Notes: generated by a model from the letters alone, not told the origin. Counted from the first letter of the stretch, positions 6,041 through 13,468 are shown. The stretch is 13,985 bases of DNA from Holosporales bacterium (GCA_031281515.1 JAITFF010000069.1:1-13985); one strand, 5' to 3'. A program made the numbers and translations.

Positions 6041-8444
6041 CGCCTTTTATGACCTCTTTTACTTTGCTCGCCAAATCCTTGAGGGTAAACGGTTTCTGCA
6101 AGAAATGGATATTCGAGTTTTTATCCAGGTCCTGGCGGAAAGTATCCTCAGTGTACCCGGATATGAAAATAGTTTTTAGCTCGCTGTATTTATCTCGCAA
6201 TTTCTTGCTGAGTGTTGGTCCATCAATTTTCGGCATAACAACGTCAGTGATCAGTAAATCGAATCTCTCAGTTTGGGATATTTTGAGGGCCTCCTCTCCT
6301 GAATCTGCCTCAATGACGTTATATCCCTTTTCCCGAAGGGCGCGGGCCGAAAACGTCCTGACTGCGTCTTCATCTTCGACCAATAGAATCGTCTCAGATC
6401 CACTAAGATCTCTAACGTTCTGCTGCTGAGTCGCTTCGTGTATCGGTTCATTACCGACGTAGCGCGGGACAAATACTTGAAAGTTTGAACCTTTTCCAAG
6501 TTCAGTTTCAACCCTGATAAATCCGCCGGTTTGATTAACAATTCCGTATACGGTCGATAATCCGAGTCCTGTTCCAGATCCAGATGTATTTCGTTCCTCC
6601 GTTCCTTTCTTCGTAAAGAACGGCTCGAAAATATTTTCGAGAATACCAGAATCGATTCCAGTGCCAGTATCGATTACTTCGATCAGAACATAGTCTCCTG
6701 GGTGTGCAACATCGTAGATGCATTTAAACGGCTTTTCAGCAAAAAAATTACTGGTTTTTATTGTGAGTTTCCCGTTGCGTTCCAGAGCATCCCGCGCATT
6801 AACACAAAGGTTTATGATGACCTGCTCAAATTGGCTATAGTCCACTTTAATCGGCCAAATATTTCTACCGTGCACAATCTGGAAGTCGATGTCGGCACCT
6901 ATAAGCCTCTTCAATAACGATGACAGTTCAGCCAGTATCTCGGTAACGGAAACTACACGTGGCTTTAAAGTTTGCTGCCGAGAAAAGGCGAGAAGTTGAC
7001 GAACCAAATTTGCGGCCCTCTTCGCATTTTGGCGAATTTGAATAACGTCATTGTATGAGGGATCACTCTGAGTGTATCGCTGCAACAATAGATCGCAAAA
7101 TCCAATCATCGCTGTCAGGAGGTTATTAAAATCGTGGGCAATGCCGCCAGCCAGCTGTCCGACGGATTGCATCTTTTGTGATTGGATAAACTGCTGCTCC
7201 AATACCTTTTGACTTGAAATATCGAAGAACTGAATTAATAAAAGACTACTTGCATCCGGTTTATGGCTACATTTACCAATCCTACTCAGGTATGCCATCG
7301 TAACTATATTACTGCCCGCAAACTTTATTTCGATTGGTTCTGGATTGTTGACGGAAACGAAGACCTGTCGCAGATGTTCGATAATCCCATCACCACTTAT
7401 CGCGTCATGGATAAAATCCAGTATATTTTTTCCGGGCTTTATTATTTCATTTTTCTCCAGTACCACCTTATCCTGGATCATGGTCGCAAACGCCGGATTA
7501 ATAGCCTTAACTTCTCCGGATGTTGTCGTGACGACCGATGGGACTGGAGCAAATATGAATGTTTCCTGATCCAGGAATCCCTCCTTTTTAGTGGCAAACT
7601 GTGCTCTATCTACCTTAAGGACTATCCATGGTTGCATAGTCGAGGCCGTCGAAAATTCAGATTTAATCAGGATGGCATCAAATTTTTGAGTATGCCTGGG
7701 CCTGAACTGGACAATCGGTGGAGTTTTTTGCGGAGGTTCATCCATCTTGAACCCATCGATAAAATCTTTAACTGCGCATCCGATTATTCGATCTCGACTG
7801 ACATTCATCAGATTAGCGAACGTCATATTAGCGCCTATTATTATCCCCTGACTATTAACGTAGAAAAGCCCGAGCGGAAAGTTATCCAAAAATTTTTCCA
7901 GTTTCGTGTGATTGCGAGTAATCTTATCGACCTGGTCCAAATACCTCGAAACGTCTGTAATCGTAACGACTGATACATCCTCCTTTATCATCGATTCCAG
8001 TTTCCCAACGAATGAGCAGGTTGCTATCCATTTTCTAAACTGATTCCGCAGCCCAGTTCCAGAACCGCTCAGGACAACTCCGTACGGTTTTTTAACATCA
8101 AGCATACTGAAGAAAGTTTGCAGCTCAGCCACAGAAACGACTTTCTCCGCCATGACTCTTGAAAATTCTTGTTTCGTTGGATACAGATCTGGACGTGTTG
8201 TGTATATGACCTCGTCACTGCCATTCATGGCCACTATATCGAGTCGATCAGATATAGATGCCGATATCGTTCGGATTACGTCGACATAATAGTTTAGGAG
8301 TTTATTTTTCCTGAGGAGTACACGTAGCTCGTAAACTATAATTACCGAAAAACAAATGAATCCCAGGTAAATATATAAATAGACACCAAGAGCGGACCAA
8401 ATCGTAACAACCTGAGAACACAAATCACCAATCAGTTTTAGCAA
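6030..8444 (-). CDS. cckA: CckA-type hybrid sensor histidine kinase
   Basis: CckA is the membrane-bound hybrid kinase/phosphatase that, in Alphaproteobacteria, sends phosphate through ChpT to the cell-cycle regulators CtrA and CpdR. The 804-residue protein has one clear membrane helix (about 17-40) and a poorly recognisable region at 45-180. A PAS-like domain follows near 184-280 and a second near 300-410. The HisKA dimerisation domain has GQLAGGIAHDFNNLLTA with phospho-His437. The HATPase domain shows the N-box near N549, G1 DTGTGID (592-598) and G2 GSGTGLGL (622-629). The receiver domain has acidic residues 690-693, phospho-Asp734 and K784. All catalytic residues are intact. It is longer than the Caulobacter protein (691 residues as I recall). 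The start is TTG at 8444 with GGAAG nine bases upstream; the next in-frame Met is only at residue 73. ChpT and CtrA are not in the window. Confidence 0.92.
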   Translation of the reverse strand: MLKLIGDLCSQVVTIWSALGVYLYIYLGFICFSVIIVYELRVLLRKNKLLNYYVDVIRTISASISDRLDIVAMNGSDEVIYTTRPDLYPTKQEFSRVMAEKVVSVAELQTFFSMLDVKKPYGVVLSGSGTGLRNQFRKWIATCSFVGKLESMIKEDVSVVTITDVSRYLDQVDKITRNHTKLEKFLDNFPLGLFYVNSQGIIIGANMTFANLMNVSRDRIIGCAVKDFIDGFKMDEPPQKTPPIVQFRPRHTQKFDAILIKSEFSTASTMQPWIVLKVDRAQFATKKEGFLDQETFIFAPVPSVVTTTSGEVKAINPAFATMIQDKVVLEKNEIIKPGKNILDFIHDAISGDGIIEHLRQVFVSVNNPEPIEIKFAGSNIVTMAYLSRIGKCSHKPDASSLLLIQFFDISSQKVLEQQFIQSQKMQSVGQLAGGIAHDFNNLLTAMIGFCDLLLQRYTQSDPSYNDVIQIRQNAKRAANLVRQLLAFSRQQTLKPRVVSVTEILAELSSLLKRLIGADIDFQIVHGRNIWPIKVDYSQFEQVIINLCVNARDALERNGKLTIKTSNFFAEKPFKCIYDVAHPGDYVLIEVIDTGTGIDSGILENIFEPFFTKKGTEERNTSGSGTGLGLSTVYGIVNQTGGFIRVETELGKGSNFQVFVPRYVGNEPIHEATQQQNVRDLSGSETILLVEDEDAVRTFSARALREKGYNVIEADSGEEALKISQTERFDLLITDVVMPKIDGPTLSKKLRDKYSELKTIFISGYTEDTFRQDLDKNSNIHFLQKPFTLKDLASKVKEVIKGDAQ

Positions 8445-8479
8445 TGATGATAGCTTCCATCTCCCGCCCTTCGCAAAAT

Positions 8480-8485
8480 ATTATA
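8480..8485 (-). promoter_or_regulatory. Candidate -10 element for cckA
   Basis: On the minus strand a perfect TATAAT lies in the 65-base gap between the MFS gene and cckA, about 36 bases before the kinase start. A start site near 8473 would give a short leader containing the GGGAG/GGAAG ribosome-binding region. No good -35 is visible at 16-18 bases; TTGATA occurs but at a spacing of 22. This could be a weak or activator-dependent promoter that lets cckA be expressed apart from greA and the MFS gene, or a chance match in AT-rich DNA. Confidence 0.35.
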
Positions 8486-8509
8486 TCCTCAACTCATCTG
8501 AAAAAAATA

Positions 8510-9757
8510 TCAATTTTCAGGGTGATGCTGACGCCGAAAATATGCTGCACGACAGAGGCAGATTATTGCAGCGAGACTAGCTATCGCCCCGATCATAAAT
8601 GGCCCGGCCGATGGCTTTAATGAACAAGCAGTCGCAATATGCGAAGAAATTCCGGCAAGATAATTCGATATGAACAATGTAACGCCTTCGATTCCGTAAA
8701 ATAGTGCAAATGCTGTCCCAACGAGGTGCTTCGGGGCGCATTTGGCAATCGTCGATGCTAACAACCCCTGCGTTGCCCCCATATGAATTCCAGATAGAAG
8801 GTACACGGCGATAACCGTATAGCAATCATGAGAAAATATACCGAAGAGATCCGCACTGATGATCACGACAATTCCACAGATCAATAATTTCATCTGATCG
8901 ATTTTGTCGGCGAATTTACCGATGACTAAAGCTGTCACCATCGCTAAAATCTCGTATCCCGACATGAACAGTGGAAATTGCGCCGCGGATTTCGGCAAAA
9001 CCTCTTTTGCCATGAGCGTAATGAATCCCTCACTGAATCGATTAAACATAAGAAATGTGATGGCAATTATGAAGCGCCAATAAATCGCCGGCATTTGGGC
9101 AATATCCATAATATTCCATCGATACTTTTCTCTGAGGACCGAAATATCCTCTTCTTTGTATTTAACCTTTGTCTTCAGGATGTACAGGGCAATGATCGTC
9201 GGAATAACAGCAATCGTGAATATCAGCCTGAAATTTTGCCCAAAGCCATAAACGAGTAGCGACGTTATGATGGATCCACTGAATGCCCCGAGGACAACCA
9301 TCATATATCGAAAAGAATAGGCAAACCCGCTTTTAGAAGCTATGTCTGCTAGGATGGCGTCGGTCGGCGCATGCCTCAGCCCCTTTGCAAACCGGTCGAT
9401 AGACTTCGCGATGAAAACACACCCCACATTGAATGACAGGGCTAGAAAAAGCTTACTCAAGACGGTGAGAGCGGCTCCCGTCACGAGCATCGGCCTCCTT
9501 TTCTTGAAAATATCCATCAGGAAACCAGCACCCAGCCTCGCCATGAAGGAAAGGAAAGTGACAGTCCCCTCGAGTAAGCCGAAGGATTTCGCCGACCCTC
9601 CCAGCTCGTCGACGATAAAAATTGGAAGGAGGGAAAAAACCATTGACGTCGCGATACCCCAAAACAGGTGCATACAACAGATCCAAATGATCGTCGAGTG
9701 ATCTTCCCTATTCTTCCCGCATAAAAAAAATCGCGACAAATTGCTGAAACGACTCAA
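8510..9757 (-). CDS. Major facilitator superfamily transporter
   Basis: This 415-residue inner-membrane protein has about 12 hydrophobic helices in two halves separated by a charged loop near 196-222, as in the MFS. The family's motif A is visible between the second and third helices (GFLMDIFKKRR, about 78-88). A conserved DRFAKGLRHAPTDAILAD follows at 121-138, a sequence typical of one branch of drug- or metabolite-type MFS carriers. The second half has a pseudo-repeat motif near 280-290 (GKFADKIDQMK). Substrate cannot be told from the sequence. The TTG start at 9757 has GGGGA seven bases upstream. An ATG at residue 29 would cut into the first helix and is less likely. It lies 17 bases after greA. 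The 5' coding end holds a run of eight T on the coding strand (9730-9723), a possible slippage site. Confidence 0.88.
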   Translation of the reverse strand: MSRFSNLSRFFLCGKNREDHSTIIWICCMHLFWGIATSMVFSLLPIFIVDELGGSAKSFGLLEGTVTFLSFMARLGAGFLMDIFKKRRPMLVTGAALTVLSKLFLALSFNVGCVFIAKSIDRFAKGLRHAPTDAILADIASKSGFAYSFRYMMVVLGAFSGSIITSLLVYGFGQNFRLIFTIAVIPTIIALYILKTKVKYKEEDISVLREKYRWNIMDIAQMPAIYWRFIIAITFLMFNRFSEGFITLMAKEVLPKSAAQFPLFMSGYEILAMVTALVIGKFADKIDQMKLLICGIVVIISADLFGIFSHDCYTVIAVYLLSGIHMGATQGLLASTIAKCAPKHLVGTAFALFYGIEGVTLFISNYLAGISSHIATACSLKPSAGPFMIGAIASLAAIICLCRAAYFRRQHHPEN

Positions 9758-9774
9758 AAACTGGTCCCCAACGG

Positions 9775-10248
9775 TTAAATATACTCCAGCCTGAGGATAG
9801 TATATCCCCTTGTTCCGCTGGGAGTCGAGACCTCAATATCATCTTTCTCCCGTTTTCCGATAAGCGCCTTCGCGATAGGAGATGTTATCGGGAGCAATCC
9901 AGCCTTAATGTTCGCTTCATCACTGCCGACGATTTGAAATTTCGTGACTACTCCGCTATCGTGATCTTCAATCTCTACTGTTGCCCCAAATTTCACGGTA
10001 TCTGCAACAATCTTGGAAACGTCAACGACCGATGACTTACTAATTTTGTCTTCGAGAATAGAAATTCTGGCCTCGACAAGTCCTTGTCTATCTTTCGCGG
10101 CGTGGTATTCCGCATTCTCAGATAAATCTCCCAATGCCCGAGCTGTCGCTATAGCATCAACAATCTGTGGCCTCTCAACATTTTTGAGACGCCTTAACTC
10201 TTCTTGCAAACTCTCAAACCCCCTCAGGGTCATCGGTATTGTATCCAT
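9775..10248 (-). CDS. greA: Transcription elongation factor GreA
   Basis: GreA enters the secondary channel of RNA polymerase and stimulates cleavage of the backtracked transcript, rescuing stalled elongation complexes. With the start at 10248 the product is 157 residues, the normal GreA length. It has an N-terminal coiled coil (about 1-75) whose tip carries GDLSENAEYHAAK with the acidic D41 and E44 that position the catalytic metal. An FKBP-like C-terminal domain ends with SPIAKALIGKREKDDIEV. The frame stays open 22 codons further upstream (to 10314), but that extension runs through an intrinsic terminator and has no GreA similarity. The chosen MDTIPMTLRGF start matches homologues. The ribosome-binding site is weak (GAAG about 10 bases upstream). 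It is the first gene of the minus-strand block and is divergent from groESL. Confidence 0.95.
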   Translation of the reverse strand: MDTIPMTLRGFESLQEELRRLKNVERPQIVDAIATARALGDLSENAEYHAAKDRQGLVEARISILEDKISKSSVVDVSKIVADTVKFGATVEIEDHDSGVVTKFQIVGSDEANIKAGLLPITSPIAKALIGKREKDDIEVSTPSGTRGYTILRLEYI

Positions 10249-10286
10249 CTTTGTATCGCTTCGGTTAACAACAGAGAATGTAGTCC

Positions 10287-10310
10287 AAAAAAACCGGGGT
10301 AAAACCCGGC
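10287..10310 (-). terminator. Intrinsic terminator within the greA leader
   Basis: Read on the minus strand, a GC-only five-pair stem CCGGG/CCCGG (10309-10305 with 10298-10294) closes a six-base loop and is followed directly by seven T (10293-10287). It works only in the minus direction, since the plus-strand side has no T-run. It lies 38 bases before the greA start, and no minus-strand gene ends upstream of it. It should therefore act on transcripts heading into greA, as an attenuator or as the 3' end of a small RNA. Confidence 0.6.
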
Positions 10311-10335
10311 CCATCTACTTTCTAACAAAATCCGG
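10287..10335 (-). ncRNA. Possible short terminated greA leader RNA (about 49 nt)
   Basis: If the candidate minus-strand promoter starts transcription near 10335 and the leader terminator stops it near 10287, a short RNA of roughly 49 bases would be made independently of greA. E. coli greA has a comparable arrangement, in which leader termination yields the GraL small RNAs. No sequence likeness to GraL was assessed, and this is an architectural analogy only. Confidence 0.3.
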
Positions 10336-10341
10336 AGCAGG

Positions 10342-10371
10342 ACTGTACCAGATCATGGAGACCGGAGTCAA
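10342..10371 (-). promoter_or_regulatory. Candidate greA promoter (sigma70-type, extended -10)
   Basis: On the minus strand TTGACT (10371-10366) matches five of six -35 bases. After 18 bases comes TACAGT (10347-10342), a four-of-six -10 box preceded by TGG, an extended -10 signature. The predicted start is near 10335. It is the best sigma70-like match I found between the leader terminator and the groE promoter on this strand. It is flanked by copies of the palindrome TCCGGA at 10331-10336 and 10380-10385. Confidence 0.45.
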
Positions 10372-10448
10372 TAAAAACTTCCGGATAAATTCTATGGATG
10401 CTTCAAGAGTGTTGTACATCAGGCAGCTATACATCAAAAAAAAATAGT

Positions 10449-10477
10449 TTGACATGATGTTGCTTTTGAGATAGATT
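10449..10477 (+). promoter_or_regulatory. groESL promoter (sigma70-type)
   Basis: A perfect -35 TTGACA (10449-10454) is followed after 17 bases by TAGATT (10472-10477), a four-of-six -10. A run of nine A (10436-10444) sits just upstream of the -35, as in UP-element-like promoters. The expected start point near 10484 lies inside the CIRCE operator, so a bound HrcA would block initiation. Confidence 0.75.
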
Positions 10478-10502
10478 AGCACTCAGGTTGATAGATTGCT
10501 AA
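10476..10502 (+). promoter_or_regulatory. CIRCE operator for the HrcA heat-shock repressor
   Basis: TTAGCACTC (10476-10484), a nine-base spacer and GATTGCTAA (10494-10502) match the CIRCE consensus TTAGCACTC-N9-GAGTGCTAA, with one mismatch in the right arm. It overlaps the predicted transcription start and ends just before the groES ribosome-binding site. This is the classical position for HrcA repression of groESL, in which GroEL availability feeds back on HrcA. The hrcA gene is not in the window. Confidence 0.93.
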
Positions 10503-10519
10503 TAGGAAGGAGACGAACC

Positions 10520-10810
10520 ATGAAATTCAGTCCGTTGTATGACCGTGTATTAGTTGAGCGCACGGAATCTGAGTCAAAAACGAGCGGAGGCATTATCATC
10601 CCGGATACAGCGAAGGAAAAACCTATGGAGGGAGTTGTAATTGCAGCTGGTCCGGGAATTAGATCAGATAAAACCGGGGAGATTATCCCGCTTCAAGTAA
10701 AGGCCGGAGATAAAATTCTCTTCGGAAAGTGGTCCGGAACTGAGATTAAGATCGACGGGAAGGACTACATCGTAATAAAAGAGTCCGATATTATGGGCAT
10801 TTTTGGTTAG
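10520..10810 (+). CDS. groES: Co-chaperonin GroES (Cpn10)
   Basis: GroES is the heptameric lid that caps GroEL and encloses unfolded substrate in the ATP-driven folding chamber. The 96-residue product is full length: SPLYDRVLVERTE at the N-terminus, the mobile loop at about 17-32 with GGIIIPD for GroEL contact, the GPG at 44-46 of the roof region, VKAGDKILFGKW, and the C-terminal KDYIVIKESDIMGIFG. The ATG at 10520 has a strong AGGAAGGAG (10504-10512) seven bases upstream. A TTG at 10496 in the same frame lies within the CIRCE element and is rejected. It is the first gene of the operon, 31 bases before groEL, and is controlled by the CIRCE promoter. Confidence 0.98.
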   Translation: MKFSPLYDRVLVERTESESKTSGGIIIPDTAKEKPMEGVVIAAGPGIRSDKTGEIIPLQVKAGDKILFGKWSGTEIKIDGKDYIVIKESDIMGIFG

Positions 10811-10841
10811 TTTTTTTTAGAATTTTTGGGAGATTACGATT

Positions 10842-12482
10842 ATGGCAGCAAAAGATATTCGCTTCTCTGCAGAGGCCAGAGAAAAGGTGTTGAAGGGAGT
10901 CAATACACTCGCCAACGCCGTGAAGGTAACCCTCGGACCGAAGGGTAGAAATGTTCTGATTGAAAAATCCTACGGTTCTCCGAGGATTACGAAAGACGGT
11001 GTATCCGTCGCCAAAGAAATCGAGCTTTCCGATAAGTTCGAAAATGTCGGGGCTCAAATGGTGAAAGAGGTAGCCAATAAAACCTCAGACCTCGCCGGAG
11101 ATGGGACGACGACGGCCACCGTGTTGGCCCAAGCCATCCTCACTGAGGGGCTAAAATCCGTTGCGGCAGGAGCAAATCCGATTGATCTTCTGAGGGGCAT
11201 TAACCTGGCTGTCGATTCGACGGTTACCATGCTAAAGGAGAAGACCAAGACGGTCTCCACGAATGAGGAAATAGCTCAAGTCGGCACAATCTCGGCGAAC
11301 GGAGAAAAAGAAATTGGTGATATGTTGGCGAGTGCGGTCGCGAAAGTCGGAAAGGAAGGAGTCATCACGATCGAGGAGGCGAAGTCGTTCCAAACGGAAC
11401 TGGATGTGGTCGAGGGTATGCAGTTTGATCGAGGGTATATTTCGCCGTATTTCGTCACGAACCCAGAGAAGATGCATTGCGAACTGGATAATCCATATAT
11501 CATGATTTACGAGAAGAAATTGTCCAGTCTCCAGCCATTATTGCCAGTTTTGGAGGCCGTCGTCCAATCCGGTCGACCACTCCTCATCATCTCCGAAGAC
11601 GTCGAAGGAGAGGCACTCGCGACTCTGGTCGTTAATAAACTACGTGGAGGTCTCAGAGTCGCCGCCGTCAAGGCCCCAGGATTCGGAGATCGTAGAAAGG
11701 CTATGCTGGAGGATATCGCTGTCCTGACCGGCGGAACCGTGATTTCGGAAGATGTAGGAATTAAATTAGAAAACGTTAATATCACGATGCTAGGGGCGGC
11801 CAAAAGAGTAACAATCACGAAAGACGATACGACGATCGTTGAAGGAGCCGGGAAAAAGGATGACATTCAGGCTAGGTGTACGCAGATTCGGACCTACATC
11901 GAGGATTCGACATCTGAGTACGACACCGAAAAACTTAGGGAAAGACTCGCGAAACTTTCTGGAGGTGTCGCTGTAATTAGGGTCGGTGGAGCAACCGAGA
12001 CAGAAGTCAAAGAGAAAAAGGATCGGGTTGATGACGCTCTTCACGCGACGAAGGCTGCCATCGAGGAGGGAGTTGTTCCTGGGGGCGGAGTTGCCCTTCT
12101 GAGAGCAATCGGTCGTCTCGATTCTCTGAAACCGTTGAATGATGATCAGCGGGCTGGTATCAATATCGTGCGCCAGGCTCTGATGGCCCCTACTCGGCAG
12201 ATATCCAACAACGCCGGAGTGGATGGTGCCGTCGTCGTCTATAACATCCTCGCGAAAGATGATTTCAATTATGGTTATGACGCGGCCGGAGACATCTACA
12301 CCGATCTCGTTAAAGCTGGAATTATGGATCCAACGAAGGTGGTCAGGACGGCCCTACAAGACGCAGCCTCGATAGCCGGCCTCCTGCTTACCATGGAATG
12401 CGTCATCACCGAGAAGCCAGAACCAAAACCGGCTACATGCTCTCCGAATCCAGGTATGGGCGGAATGGGAATGGATTACTGA
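10842..12482 (+). CDS. groEL: Chaperonin GroEL (Cpn60)
   Basis: GroEL is the tetradecameric ATP-dependent chaperonin of the cytoplasm. The 546-residue product is complete and canonical. It starts MAAKDIRFSAEAREK and has the nucleotide-binding TLGPKGRNV (30-38) and GDGTTTATVL (86-95, with D87). The apical domain is present, and the hydrolytic D398 sits in RVDDALHATKAA. GGGVAL lies at 414-419 and the C-terminal Gly-Met tail is PGMGGMGMDY. The tail is short, with only two GM-type repeats after a Pro/Cys-containing linker (PEPKPATCSPNPG). GGGAGA at 10828-10833 precedes the ATG by 8 bases. It is co-transcribed with groES and ends in a strong intrinsic terminator. Nothing suggests a divergent second-copy chaperonin. 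Confidence 0.98.
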   Translation: MAAKDIRFSAEAREKVLKGVNTLANAVKVTLGPKGRNVLIEKSYGSPRITKDGVSVAKEIELSDKFENVGAQMVKEVANKTSDLAGDGTTTATVLAQAILTEGLKSVAAGANPIDLLRGINLAVDSTVTMLKEKTKTVSTNEEIAQVGTISANGEKEIGDMLASAVAKVGKEGVITIEEAKSFQTELDVVEGMQFDRGYISPYFVTNPEKMHCELDNPYIMIYEKKLSSLQPLLPVLEAVVQSGRPLLIISEDVEGEALATLVVNKLRGGLRVAAVKAPGFGDRRKAMLEDIAVLTGGTVISEDVGIKLENVNITMLGAAKRVTITKDDTTIVEGAGKKDDIQARCTQIRTYIEDSTSEYDTEKLRERLAKLSGGVAVIRVGGATETEVKEKKDRVDDALHATKAAIEEGVVPGGGVALLRAIGRLDSLKPLNDDQRAGINIVRQALMAPTRQISNNAGVDGAVVVYNILAKDDFNYGYDAAGDIYTDLVKAGIMDPTKVVRTALQDAASIAGLLLTMECVITEKPEPKPATCSPNPGMGGMGMDY

Positions 12483-12504
12483 TCATCGGGGGTAATTTAC
12501 CCGT

Positions 12505-12538
12505 AAAGAGGCCCTGTTTTTAGGGGCCTCTTTTTTTT
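12505..12538 (+). terminator. Intrinsic terminator of the groESL operon
   Basis: AGAGGCCC pairs perfectly with GGGCCTCT around a TGTTTTTAG loop, and eight T follow (12531-12538). It starts 22 bases after the groEL stop. A small upstream inverted repeat (GGGTAA/TTACCC, about 12489-12502) may add a second hairpin. The strength suggests that ksgA is transcribed separately or by readthrough. Confidence 0.93.
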
Positions 12539-12566
12539 GATCTATATTTGATGATAGAGAAGTTTC

Positions 12567-13415
12567 TTGGAATTAGGACGTAAATTACTTGAGCGCTATG
12601 GGCTGACTCACTCCAAAAGACTCGGCCAGCACTTCCTGTTCGATCGGGGAATATTGGAACGCATCGCTAGGTGCGCCATGCCTTTATCTGAGGATAGAAT
12701 TGTGATCGAGGTAGGGCCCGGACCGTGCGGTCTCACGGCCGCCATTCTGGAAATCTGCAAACCTAGGAGACTTTATTGTGTAGAAAAAGATGTTTCATTC
12801 GAGAAGTTGCACCGAGATTTTGCCGCCGATCATCCTGGAAAATTGGAATTTATTTATGGCGATGCACTGGACATTAGACCTCAATCTCTGACGTCCAATC
12901 AAAATTTCTCGATCATCGCGAACCTTCCGTATAACGTCGGAACAAAGCTATTAACGAACTGGATCCTCGATCCGGTGGGAATAGGTAAAATGACCCTGAT
13001 GTTTCAGAAGGAGGTGGCCAACAGGATCAATGCAGCGATCGGGACCAAAGCATATGGCCGTCTGAGTGTTATCTCTCAACTGTTCTGTGAAATAGAGAGA
13101 CTGTTCGATGTCCCGGCAGGAGCTTTTTATCCCATGCCAAAGGTAGATTCAACGGTCATCAATCTCGTGCCCAAACGAACTGAACTGACGACTGATGATA
13201 TTAATAGACTTCAAAATTTAACGGAGAATTGTTTCCAAAAGAGGCGAAAAATGATCCACACAATTTTGAAGTCGAAATATCCGGAACCTGTTATCAAAGA
13301 AACCTTGGCACAATGCAACATAACCCCAACGATGCGACCTGAGGAAATAACTCCGAGCCAATTCCTCCGGTTGGTGAGGCACATATTCCGAGATCTTGCA
13401 TTAATTAAAAATTAA
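12567..13415 (+). CDS. rsmA: 16S rRNA (adenine1518-N6/adenine1519-N6)-dimethyltransferase RsmA (KsgA)
   Basis: RsmA/KsgA uses S-adenosylmethionine to dimethylate the adjacent adenines of helix 45 in 16S rRNA, a late 30S assembly checkpoint. The 282-residue product has KRLGQHFL (18-24), the SAM motif IEVGPGPCGLT (47-57), the acidic E73 after the second strand, GDAL (98-101), and the catalytic NLPY at 119-122. It also has QKEVANRI (147-154), FYPMPKVDS (187-195), KRRKM (225-229) and RPEEITPSQF (257-266), all in family order. The start is TTG at 12567 with AGAGAAG shortly upstream. Nearby ATG codons are out of frame, so the TTG is the only fitting start. It lies 29 bases after the groESL terminator; I see no strong promoter for it in that gap. 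Confidence 0.95.
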   Translation: MELGRKLLERYGLTHSKRLGQHFLFDRGILERIARCAMPLSEDRIVIEVGPGPCGLTAAILEICKPRRLYCVEKDVSFEKLHRDFAADHPGKLEFIYGDALDIRPQSLTSNQNFSIIANLPYNVGTKLLTNWILDPVGIGKMTLMFQKEVANRINAAIGTKAYGRLSVISQLFCEIERLFDVPAGAFYPMPKVDSTVINLVPKRTELTTDDINRLQNLTENCFQKRRKMIHTILKSKYPEPVIKETLAQCNITPTMRPEEITPSQFLRLVRHIFRDLALIKN

Positions 13416-13416
13416 C
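13401..13416 (+). promoter_or_regulatory. Candidate CtrA box TTAA-N7-TTAAC
   Basis: TTAA (13401-13404), seven bases, then TTAAC (13412-13416) fits the alphaproteobacterial CtrA consensus exactly. It overlaps the last codons of rsmA and lies 60 bases before the secreted-protein gene. By eye it is the only TTAA-N7-TTAA in the window. The site is AT-rich and also encodes the rsmA C-terminus, so a chance match is possible. Confidence 0.4.
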
Positions 13417-13424
13417 CTATAGAT

Positions 13425-13468
13425 CCTTACTCTAACAAATTAGATTTCCCAAGTTTAGTTTGAGTAGG
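13425..13468 (+). repeat. Imperfect inverted repeat in the leader of the secreted-protein gene
   Basis: CCTTACTC-x-AAC-x-AA (from 13425) can pair with TT-x-GTT-x-GAGTAGG (to 13468), with one bulge and two mismatches, around a loop of about 18 bases. The right arm includes the TAGG that may serve as ribosome-binding site for the gene at 13476. It has no T-run and so is not an intrinsic terminator. It could be a weak operator or translational hairpin, or chance. Confidence 0.25.

Noticed and set aside
7263..7973. 236-codon plus-strand open frame
   Set aside because: It is antisense to the well-supported PAS region of cckA, has no recognisable domain, and looks like a shadow frame.
8498..8520. 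CTGAAAA/TTTTCAG inverted repeat at the end of the MFS gene as a terminator
   Set aside because: The stem is almost all A-T, and neither strand has a T-run placed after the second arm.
10249..10314. 22-codon N-terminal extension of greA in the same frame
   Set aside because: It reads through the intrinsic terminator hairpin, has no GreA similarity, and the 157-residue form starting at 10248 matches the family length and N-terminus.
10315..10356. 13-codon minus-strand ORF (ATG at 10356 to TAG) ahead of the leader terminator, a possible leader peptide
   Set aside because: Its ATG lies upstream of the predicted -10 box, there is no ribosome-binding site, and its codons show no bias towards one amino acid.
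10496..10519. TTG start for groES
   Set aside because: It falls inside the CIRCE operator and adds eight non-family residues; the ATG at 10520 has an excellent ribosome-binding site.
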